Assembly: GCF_000364705.1 (NCBI RefSeq)
Contig: NZ_AQOH01000004.1
Span: 1-52,787 of the forward strand
DNA from: Pseudomonas fuscovaginae SE-1
GTDB taxonomy: Bacteria > Pseudomonadota > Gammaproteobacteria > Pseudomonadales > Pseudomonadaceae
Length of the DNA: 52,787 nucleotides
Direction: 5' to 3'
Numbering within the stretch: position 1 is the first letter of the stretch; each line of letters begins with the position of its first letter. Shown in pieces: positions 8,547 to 16,118 of the stretch. The notes under the pieces are model-generated. The model did no database searches. It was not told where the DNA came from and saw only the letters and a list, made by a program, of their open reading frames with translations. The position numbers and the translations under genes were made by a program.

Positions 8547-9351
8547 AGTCCACCAGCATGTTCTTGAAACGTCTGAAGAAGGCACAGCCCAGGGCGAATG
8601 TCACCACGCAGATCAGGGCATACCAGCCCAAGGCCTCCATATCCACCGGGTGGTTGGCCAGCAGCACAGTGCGGAAAGCCTCAGTCATGTAATAAACCGG
8701 GTTGAGGTAAATCATCGCCTTGAATCCACCCGGCACCATTTCCGGAGTAAAGCCGATGGGCGAGATGAACATCAGCAACAGCAGGGTCAGGTTGACGAAA
8801 TTGGCTACGTCGGGCAGCGCCACCACCACGGCCGAGAGCACGAAAACGCAACCCAGCAGAAACAGGACCTGCAGGGCAATCACCGCTGGCAGCAGGAGGA
8901 AGCGCCAGTTCATGTTCTCGTCACCCAGCACCAGCAAGGCGACGATCAGGATGCTGACTACCTGACCAGCCAGCGCCACCAGCACCGTGCGCACCGGGAT
9001 CAGGTCGACCGGCAGCATCACGTTCTTTACCAAGTGCATGTTCTGGCGCAGGGAAACCGCGCCGCTGTTGAGTGCCTCACTCATGCCGATGTACGGTACC
9101 AGACCGGCGAACACATACAGCGTGTAGTCGAACTCGCTGAACCCCGGGAAGCGCATCTTGAACACCACCAGATAAACAAACAGGTAGATGCTCAGCAACA
9201 ACATGGGGTTGATCAACAGCCAGGCCTTTCCGAAAGCCGAGCCGGAATAGCGCTTGGCCAGCTCCACGCGAGTGACGGCGGCCAGAACCTCGCGGTAGGC
9301 CCACATCATCGACAACACGCGACTTGCCGAGCGTCCGATACGCAGAATCAT
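8539..9351 (-). CDS. wzm: ABC-2 type polysaccharide export permease
   Basis: A 270-residue inner-membrane permease of the ABC-2/Wzm family. It has an N-terminal cytosolic helix (REVLAAVTRVELAKRYSGSA) typical of these permeases and about six hydrophobic segments (for example near 45-70, 115-140, 150-175, 180-200 and 240-255). It pairs with the downstream Wzt ATPase to move the finished lipid-linked glycan across the inner membrane. Start and stop overlap with both neighbours: the ATG overlaps the stop of the radical SAM gene (ATGA), and the last codons contain the wzt start. Presence of Wzm/Wzt and absence of any Wzx/Wzy-like gene in the window points to the ABC-dependent route. Confidence 0.9.
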   Translation of the reverse strand: MILRIGRSASRVLSMMWAYREVLAAVTRVELAKRYSGSAFGKAWLLINPMLLLSIYLFVYLVVFKMRFPGFSEFDYTLYVFAGLVPYIGMSEALNSGAVSLRQNMHLVKNVMLPVDLIPVRTVLVALAGQVVSILIVALLVLGDENMNWRFLLLPAVIALQVLFLLGCVFVLSAVVVALPDVANFVNLTLLLLMFISPIGFTPEMVPGGFKAMIYLNPVYYMTEAFRTVLLANHPVDMEALGWYALICVVTFALGCAFFRRFKNMLVDYE

Positions 9352-12083
9352 CGTTTGAACCCCCGGAACAGGAGTTCCACCAGGGGCTTTCTCACAGCGT
9401 CCGCCAGCGTTGCGACAACGCGCTGCAGAGGGCCACGGCCCGGTAGCCGGTTGGTCATGACAAAGCTGGCGATGCTGGCGTCAGCCAGTGTCCGATCGAA
9501 GAACGGTCCCTGGTAACCGTAGGCCATCGGGCAACGCTGGCAGGGCGGCAAGGGTGTATCCGAGTTCACCGTACGGCGGAACTCGCGCATTTTTTCGCCG
9601 TTCCAGATCGACTGGAAATCCTGCTCGAAGATATTGCCCAGGGCGTAATGTTCCTGACTCGGCCCGGTAGTGATGCAGCACACGTCCATGCGTCCATCAA
9701 CGGTGAAATTGTTGATATCGGTCCATGGCTTCTGGCAATAGAAACGCACCTTTTCCGGAACCTGCTTGACCTTGATCAGCTTGGCCTTGCCCGGTGTCGC
9801 CGTGGTCGGCGAGGAGGCGGCGGGTACATCGCCAGCGACGGCCTCCATCTCGATCAACTCGCCTTCACGCTCGCGATCAGGGGCCTGCTCCAAGGCATCG
9901 CCCCAATCGATACGTGCGCTCAGACTTTCGTCCCCACGTGCAAAGAGCACCACCTGCAAACGATGGTTTTCTGCCGTGTCGATGAGAAGATCCTGGGCAT
10001 GGCTACCGGGGCCGAAGGCAAACTGATGCGTCCACTTCTGGAAGTCTTCGCTGAGAACACCGATGACCAGCTTGCCGCTCGTGACCTCGACCCTCACCGG
10101 AAACGACAGGTGATCGCCAGGGGCGCAAGGGTTGGAATAGGACTTGATCAAGTAGCGGCCATTGAGGTTCGGCACCGCCTCGATGTTCAACGCATGGCCT
10201 TCCCAGCGGGCGCGTACGCCGGGGCTATCGATCTGCCAACGACGCGGGAATGGCAACTTGAACGCCTTGCGGATACCGGCACCGGGACGCATGACGCGAA
10301 TGAAGTCGATGTCGGCGACAAAAGCCCCAGCCGCTGCGAAGACCAGGGAGACCTGAAGTTCCTCGCCGGTCTCGAAAGCCAGCTCCACGGCCTGCTCCCC
10401 CGCGCCTGGCTGGATCACCCGACTGGCCAGGACCCGACCCGATTCCGCCAGAACCGAGAGCTGCAATGGCGCATCCTGCAGCGTGACATTAGCCTTGAAC
10501 AGCAATTGCTTGCCCGGCTCAACCGGTGTCGACGCGCTGCGCCAGGTGTATTCGCCCGCGCTGCCCTGCGGGCTACGCACCAGCGCGCGGTTGAGATTCC
10601 ACGACACGCTCATGTCTGCACTGGAGACATGCCAGTCATCACGACGCGGGGCCAGCAGACGGCCTTCGAAGCCGGGCGGCATGATCACCCGATCGACCGG
10701 ATCAGGACGCACGGAGCGGAAGGTGGTCGGATCAATGCGGATATCACAGTCGTTGATGGTGTAGGGAATCCGCCGCCGCGGCACGTCCCCCAGGTACTCC
10801 CGAACGGCATCCAGAGCATCGTTGACCTGCGACTCGTACGGCACGATATCGCGCAGGTCCTCCACAGCGCCAAGATCCGCACCCAATTCGGACAGTGGGC
10901 GGATCATGATGACGTTGACGCGCAGGTCGTATTCGGCGAACTGCAAGAACTGCTGAAGCTCGTGGACGTTGGTGGCATGCACCACGAACGACACGAACAC
11001 GCTGGGCGAGTCGCTCCAGGCGCGCTGGTCGACGATAGCCCGGATGCTGTTGGTAACCCGGTCGAACTCCTTGATTTTCATCACTTCACGATGGGTCGCC
11101 GCCGTAGCGGCGTTGAGCGAGAAGGTGATCGACTGCAGACTCAACAGGTGAGGAATCTGCTCCGGCTCGATCAATGCACCATTGGTGATCAGGTAGGACG
11201 AGGCCCCCTTCTTCTGCAGCGTGACCAGCAGCGAGTTGAACTCGCGGTACAGGGTCGGCTCACCGTTACCTTCCACGCCATACATATACGCGGTGTTGAG
11301 GGTTGGCGCGATAAAGCGCTGGACCTTGTCGAACGGCAACTGCTTCTTGATGATGCCGGTGCGCTTGATGGTCACCGAGCAGAATTCGCAGAGTGCGTTG
11401 CATTGCCCGGTGGGGCACAGCGCCAGATACATCGGCAGGCTCAGGCTCTCTTCGCGGTTCAGGCGCATTTCCATGCCGGCGACAAAGGCGTTGAACAGTC
11501 GCGAACTCTTGCAACGGCGATGAATGTAACGCTTGAGCGGGCCCCAGCTCGGCAGGTAGGTGTCGACGTCGAGGATGCTGTCATCGGCCACATAAGGCGC
11601 CGCGAGAATTTCCAGCGCTTCGAGCCGGAAGGTGCTGCCGCGCGGATAGGTGCCGTAGTAGTTGATCATCGCCAGACGATAATCACCGCTGGCCTCGGGC
11701 GCGTAGGAAAACGCCAGGCGCTGTTTGCCGGTCTGCTCCATCGCCCGATGGCGCAACCAATGATTCGAGTTGCCAGCACTGCCCTGATGCTCATCCTTGA
11801 TCAGGACCAGGGCCAGTGGGGCGGCGTGATCAACCTCGACCTGCAACTCGAAGGTGTAAAGCTGGCCCTTTTGCAACTGCAGCGCGGAGGACAGCAACTG
11901 GGTATTGAGCGGACCTTCGTCGCACACCCAACAGCCCTCGCCCCGCGTTTCATCAGGTTTGGCACACAGGGCTTGCCAGACAACGCCTGGGGCGATCTCC
12001 GGCTCGATAAACCCCGTGCGCTTCTTGCGCCCGGTTTCGCGACCGACGTTTCCGCTCACTTCGACGACAGGAATAATGTTCAT
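9348..12083 (-). CDS. radical SAM/SPASM protein with three accessory beta-domains
   Basis: A 911-residue protein. The radical SAM cluster motif CX3CX2C is Cys228, Cys232 and Cys235 (CNALCEFC), with a following strand and GNGEPTLY that fits the GGEPLL-like motif. A SPASM-type cysteine-rich region lies near 790-870 (FYCQKPW...MDVCCI...CQRC), which in the family binds auxiliary iron-sulfur clusters. Around these are beta-rich non-catalytic stretches at about 30-165, 480-600 and 615-735; the last two resemble one another in outline and weakly resemble modules in other proteins of this operon. No signal peptide is present. The substrate is unknown: SPASM proteins usually modify peptides but some act on sugars or proteins. 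Its start overlaps the stop of the heparinase-like gene (ATGA). Confidence 0.85.
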   Translation of the reverse strand: MNIIPVVEVSGNVGRETGRKKRTGFIEPEIAPGVVWQALCAKPDETRGEGCWVCDEGPLNTQLLSSALQLQKGQLYTFELQVEVDHAAPLALVLIKDEHQGSAGNSNHWLRHRAMEQTGKQRLAFSYAPEASGDYRLAMINYYGTYPRGSTFRLEALEILAAPYVADDSILDVDTYLPSWGPLKRYIHRRCKSSRLFNAFVAGMEMRLNREESLSLPMYLALCPTGQCNALCEFCSVTIKRTGIIKKQLPFDKVQRFIAPTLNTAYMYGVEGNGEPTLYREFNSLLVTLQKKGASSYLITNGALIEPEQIPHLLSLQSITFSLNAATAATHREVMKIKEFDRVTNSIRAIVDQRAWSDSPSVFVSFVVHATNVHELQQFLQFAEYDLRVNVIMIRPLSELGADLGAVEDLRDIVPYESQVNDALDAVREYLGDVPRRRIPYTINDCDIRIDPTTFRSVRPDPVDRVIMPPGFEGRLLAPRRDDWHVSSADMSVSWNLNRALVRSPQGSAGEYTWRSASTPVEPGKQLLFKANVTLQDAPLQLSVLAESGRVLASRVIQPGAGEQAVELAFETGEELQVSLVFAAAGAFVADIDFIRVMRPGAGIRKAFKLPFPRRWQIDSPGVRARWEGHALNIEAVPNLNGRYLIKSYSNPCAPGDHLSFPVRVEVTSGKLVIGVLSEDFQKWTHQFAFGPGSHAQDLLIDTAENHRLQVVLFARGDESLSARIDWGDALEQAPDREREGELIEMEAVAGDVPAASSPTTATPGKAKLIKVKQVPEKVRFYCQKPWTDINNFTVDGRMDVCCITTGPSQEHYALGNIFEQDFQSIWNGEKMREFRRTVNSDTPLPPCQRCPMAYGYQGPFFDRTLADASIASFVMTNRLPGRGPLQRVVATLADAVRKPLVELLFRGFKR

Positions 12084-14254
12084 GCATAAAGTCCTTCAGG
12101 TTCGGCATTCCATAGCGCGTTGGCACTTTCGCGAGCCTGTACATAGGAGGGGCCATTCAATGCGGCACCGACAAATAGGGCGTTGGAGACACTGGACGAC
12201 TGCGTCACGATCGCCACAGTGCGCACGCGCACGCCATAACCGCTGGAATACCAGGCATCCTCGATACTCCATTGCAGCGCAGCGGGCGCCTCGAACACGG
12301 CGCTGCCACCAGCGTATTGCAGCACCGCGCGGTTGGCCTCCACCGTCACCTGCACACTGGGGTGAACCAGGAAATGCCAACGCAACGGTTGGCCTTGGCC
12401 GTTACCCAGGCGATCCTCCACGATCAGCGCACCGTTGCCGGCCAGGCAGACGCGCCGCTCGTGCAGCAGCTCCGGGGCCAGACGTTGGTAAGACGAATGA
12501 CGGCCGATGATACCGATGCTTCCGTGGCCATGCCGCGCTACATCCCACTCGGGTTGCCCTTGCTGGACCAAGCGAAACAGTGCCTTGGGGTCCATGCCGT
12601 GCTGTTCCTCGCCCGCCACCTGGACCGTGTTGTGGTGGGCGGTGGAGCGGAACCAGTTCCGCGCGTCCGGGTCCTGGGTGTAGGTGTAGCTGCCCGCATC
12701 GACGAACAGCGGCTGCTCGCCAATAGCCCATTCGATGGCGAGCTGGTCGTTGTGTTTGTGGTTGCCGATACCGAACGTTCCGCACACCGAGTTGCTCATC
12801 GCCACGTAGTGGCCGGCCTGGCGCAATACGGCGACACCGGCTTGCTTGAACAACATCACCGGTGTGGTAGGCGGCAATTGGGTAGCGACCGGAAGCGGGT
12901 CCCAGGGATCACGCCAGAACAGTGCCTCTGCCTGCCCGGCAGCGTCCAGAGGTTGCTCCGAGACCTGACAGCCCAGTACGCTCGAACCGGCGGCCAGCAG
13001 GTGATCCATGTGCTCCTGCTCGGCCTCCCAGCGGTCATAGGCCGAAAAAATATGCGCCCGGCCGTTGTCAGCATCGCCAATCTGCGGGAGACGGCCGCTC
13101 TCTTGGCGCAAGGCGCTGACAAAATGCAAGGCCTTGAGCAAGCGCTCGCGGTACTCCGGGGAGAACGGCTGCTTGTGATGCTGCGCCAAGGCGTAGGCAG
13201 ACAGGAACATCTCGGTGACCAGGCGATGATACGGGACGCTCGACTCGAAGCCGCCGCCATCCTCCAGCAGTTGCAGGCGCACCTGCTGCTCCAGCCCGGC
13301 TTCGGCGATGCCGCGCCAGACGCAACCGGCATCCAGCCCCGGGAAGTTCATCGCCAGCCAGTACAAACCGAACAGGTTCGCCAACCCATGGTTGGAGACG
13401 ATGATGCGTCCCTCCAGGGTGCCGAACTCCAGGTTCGCGGTGATATGCCGCCCATGCTGCACCAGGCTCTTGAGGAAATGCCGCCACCAGCGTCGGTTCA
13501 GCTCGCCCGAACCCTGGAAAAACGCCAGGCCGGCCTGCCAACTGACCAGACGCAGCGCGACATCCATCGGGCAGGCCCAATGTACGCCAAGCCCCGGTCG
13601 GGTACGGGTGATGAAGTCGGCGATGGTACGGGCATAGCAGCGTGCATATTTTTCGTCACCGGTCAGCCAGTAAGCCTGCCCCAGTGTCGGGAAATGCTGG
13701 CAGCGCGTCAGTTCCCACGGGCCTTTGACATCAGCCTTGCCACGGCGCATTGCGAACGGCGACCAGCGCCACTGGCTGAACACCGAGGCATAACGTTCAC
13801 CGGAAATCGGGTCACGGTTCCAGTCGATACGATACCCGGCGCCACGCTTGCCACGGCGCATATCCACCGGGCCGCTGCCGAGCAGGTCGAACTCGCCACG
13901 CACCAGCCGGTCGGCCTGGGCAATGATACGTTCGACCTCACCGGGTATCGCCCTGAGCTGCTGCACCACCGAATCGCGGTCGGATGGCAAAAAGTTGCGC
14001 CGGCCGAAATCGCCGCGACGCTGGCGAATCAGGTAGCTGTAAAAGCCCTGCCAGCCATTGCGCCGCAGGATGGCGGTCATCTCGCCGTCCGCCGGTTGCC
14101 GGGCGAACAGGTAACGGCCCCACTCCCAGGTACGCTCCTGAAAGCTTTCAAATCGATGCAACCCGGTCTTCAGGCGTTCACGGTGTGGCGCGGCGAGCGA
14201 ACTGAGGGCGTACCAGAGCTTGCGACGGGCGAAGCGAAATCCTCTGCTGATCAC
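12080..14254 (-). CDS. heparinase II/III family protein
   Basis: A 724-residue protein with the family's alpha/alpha-toroid N-terminal part (about 60-430) and beta-sheet C-terminal part. The signature region is GNHKHND at 497-503 and the paired histidines STAHHNT at 538-543. Family members are polysaccharide lyases of uronic-acid glycans, but relatives are also common inside bacterial polysaccharide-synthesis clusters, where their job is poorly known. No signal peptide is obvious; the N-terminus is basic with a short hydrophobic patch. I chose GTG 14254, which overlaps the upstream stop as GTGA and is preceded by AAAGGAGG; the longer frame from 14374 would overlap the glycosyltransferase by 120 bases. 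It may trim or edit the glycan, or have lost lyase activity. Confidence 0.8.
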   Translation of the reverse strand: MISRGFRFARRKLWYALSSLAAPHRERLKTGLHRFESFQERTWEWGRYLFARQPADGEMTAILRRNGWQGFYSYLIRQRRGDFGRRNFLPSDRDSVVQQLRAIPGEVERIIAQADRLVRGEFDLLGSGPVDMRRGKRGAGYRIDWNRDPISGERYASVFSQWRWSPFAMRRGKADVKGPWELTRCQHFPTLGQAYWLTGDEKYARCYARTIADFITRTRPGLGVHWACPMDVALRLVSWQAGLAFFQGSGELNRRWWRHFLKSLVQHGRHITANLEFGTLEGRIIVSNHGLANLFGLYWLAMNFPGLDAGCVWRGIAEAGLEQQVRLQLLEDGGGFESSVPYHRLVTEMFLSAYALAQHHKQPFSPEYRERLLKALHFVSALRQESGRLPQIGDADNGRAHIFSAYDRWEAEQEHMDHLLAAGSSVLGCQVSEQPLDAAGQAEALFWRDPWDPLPVATQLPPTTPVMLFKQAGVAVLRQAGHYVAMSNSVCGTFGIGNHKHNDQLAIEWAIGEQPLFVDAGSYTYTQDPDARNWFRSTAHHNTVQVAGEEQHGMDPKALFRLVQQGQPEWDVARHGHGSIGIIGRHSSYQRLAPELLHERRVCLAGNGALIVEDRLGNGQGQPLRWHFLVHPSVQVTVEANRAVLQYAGGSAVFEAPAALQWSIEDAWYSSGYGVRVRTVAIVTQSSSVSNALFVGAALNGPSYVQARESANALWNAEPEGLYA

Positions 14255-16104
14255 GATGCCTCCTTTAATGCAGCCGAACGCTGCGCAACGTGTTGCAGAA
14301 TCTTGTGCACGTGCTGCTTCCAAGTGTAATTGTCGAGCAGCGCCTGGCGCGCATTGGCGCCCAGTGCCGACCACAGGTCCGGACGTGCGGCCAGCCCGGC
14401 CACCGCGTTAACGAAATCTTCGATGTCACCCGGTTTGCACAGCACTGCGCGCTGGCCGGCCAACTGCCCGGCGTCGGCCGTTGCCAACTCCTGGGGCTCG
14501 AGCGACGGAGCCAGCACCTCGCCGATCTGCTCCAGGCGGCTGGCAACGATAGCACCGCCAAGGGCCATGTACTCGAACAGTTTGGTCGGCGAGCCGAAGA
14601 ACTTGCTGTCGACCATATGGCGGTTGTGTGGCGAAATGAGGATGTCGCTGCAGGCCAGCAATCTGGCTGCCTCGGTCTGCGCCACGGTGCCCGGCATGTG
14701 CACGCGGTCCTGCAACTTGTGACGTTTGACAGCATCGTCGACCAGGTGGCGGAAGTTACCGTCACCGATCAGCAGAAAGCGCAGGTTGGGGTCGCGCTCG
14801 CACAGTAGGGGCAACGCCGCAGCCAGCACATCGATACCGTGCCAGCCCCCAAAGGTGCCGATAAAACCGACCACGCAGGTGTCCGCCTGCCAGCCCAGGT
14901 CCACACGCATCTCGCGCTTGAGCTGGCTGTCGAGGGGCGCGTAGTGCTCGGGCGAACAGCCGTTGGGGTTGAACAGAATCTTCTCGGGGGCGATCCCCTG
15001 CTGGATCAGGCCGTCCTCGATCACTTCGGAAATCGCCACAATGCTGGTGGCCTGGGCAAAGGCGGCCTGCTCTGCCAGAGCGAAGGCGGTTTCCAACTCG
15101 TAGCCACGCTCGTCGAAGCTGCGCTTCATGGAGATTTCCGAGCCGTTGTACTCAAGGATGTAGGGAATACCGAGCTCGCGGCTCAGTTGCGCGCCGACGT
15201 AGCTGCCCAGAATGGCGCGCTCATAGATATACGCCGGTTTCAGTTCAGCCAGGCGGTCGCGCAACCACTTGTAATAGAAACGCGAGGCCTTTAGCACGTC
15301 GATCTCGTTACAGGTCGAGGAAGGCGAATCCATGACCACCTGCTCGATACCCATGGTATCGAGCAAATCGAAACGGTTGGCCATGAAACACACCAGGTTC
15401 TCGGTACATTCCGCCAGTTCCTGGGCCACATAGCAGGTGTGCCCGTAGCTGCCGCCAGCGGCAATCTTCACCCAGTAATCGGTGCGCAGGTAGACACCGG
15501 TGCCAGGAATCTTGTTGTCGGCGCCGGGCATACCGCTGATGGCCAACGGATAAGGCGAAGCCTCGGCGATATGCCGCTCGATCTCGGCGACGATGGACGA
15601 CTCCGAATCACCCAGCAGGCGCGCCAGGTCGGCCGGCATCCACTCGATCACCAACTCGCTGACGTTCAGCGACGACGGACCACCCATGGCATTGCTGAAA
15701 ACCAGGGTCAGGCTCTTGGATGCGACCGGGTCGAACACAAAACGCTCGGTGAAACGCCCCTTGGGCAGCGGGAAGTTGCCCAGCCAAGTGGACTCGTCGG
15801 TATTCAGGCATCCAACCGCCATGGCACCGCTGGTCAGTTCTCCGGAAATCGACAGCACCGCCATCTGTCCGGGACGCACGGCTATCAGTTGCGAGCGCAA
15901 CTGATAGCCCCAGGCGGAGTCGTCACTCTCCAGATGAAATCCTTGCGCTTGGGCGGTGAAGACGCGGGCAGCCACGGCATTCCAGCCGAACTGTTGTACG
16001 CGTTCGATACGGGCCACGCGCATGGCATGCCAGGCACCCGCGGCACGACGCCGGAGGGAGCGAGCCACACGAAGCGGGAACTGAAAAATAGGCAAATGGC
16101 GCAC
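14251..16104 (-). CDS. GT4-like glycosyltransferase with N-terminal accessory module
   Basis: A 617-residue protein. Residues about 58-156 form a beta-rich module (SDDSAWGYQL...WLGN...FDP...SNAMGG). The catalytic part follows with two Rossmann domains: the N-terminal half carries EYNGSEISMK and the C-terminal half has GFIGTFGGWHG, GDGNFRHL and the donor-binding SPTKLFEYMALGG segment with an E-x7-E-like arrangement typical of GT4 enzymes. It should add a sugar to the growing chain at the cytoplasmic face. The start is GTG 16104, nine bases after GAGGGA. Its last codons contain the ribosome binding site and the start of the next gene. The accessory module closely resembles the insert in the 879-residue oxidoreductase of the same operon. 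Confidence 0.85.
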   Translation of the reverse strand: MRHLPIFQFPLRVARSLRRRAAGAWHAMRVARIERVQQFGWNAVAARVFTAQAQGFHLESDDSAWGYQLRSQLIAVRPGQMAVLSISGELTSGAMAVGCLNTDESTWLGNFPLPKGRFTERFVFDPVASKSLTLVFSNAMGGPSSLNVSELVIEWMPADLARLLGDSESSIVAEIERHIAEASPYPLAISGMPGADNKIPGTGVYLRTDYWVKIAAGGSYGHTCYVAQELAECTENLVCFMANRFDLLDTMGIEQVVMDSPSSTCNEIDVLKASRFYYKWLRDRLAELKPAYIYERAILGSYVGAQLSRELGIPYILEYNGSEISMKRSFDERGYELETAFALAEQAAFAQATSIVAISEVIEDGLIQQGIAPEKILFNPNGCSPEHYAPLDSQLKREMRVDLGWQADTCVVGFIGTFGGWHGIDVLAAALPLLCERDPNLRFLLIGDGNFRHLVDDAVKRHKLQDRVHMPGTVAQTEAARLLACSDILISPHNRHMVDSKFFGSPTKLFEYMALGGAIVASRLEQIGEVLAPSLEPQELATADAGQLAGQRAVLCKPGDIEDFVNAVAGLAARPDLWSALGANARQALLDNYTWKQHVHKILQHVAQRSAALKEAS

Positions 16105-16118
16105 GATTATGTTCCCTC

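Noticed and set aside
9648..12089. 813-residue plus-strand open frame opposite the radical SAM gene
   Set aside because: Antisense frame of a high-GC gene; no ribosome site, no domain, and the minus-strand frame has clear radical SAM and SPASM motifs.
12272..14329. 685-residue plus-strand open frame opposite the heparinase-like gene
   Set aside because: Shadow frame without recognisable motifs; the opposite strand carries heparinase II/III signatures.
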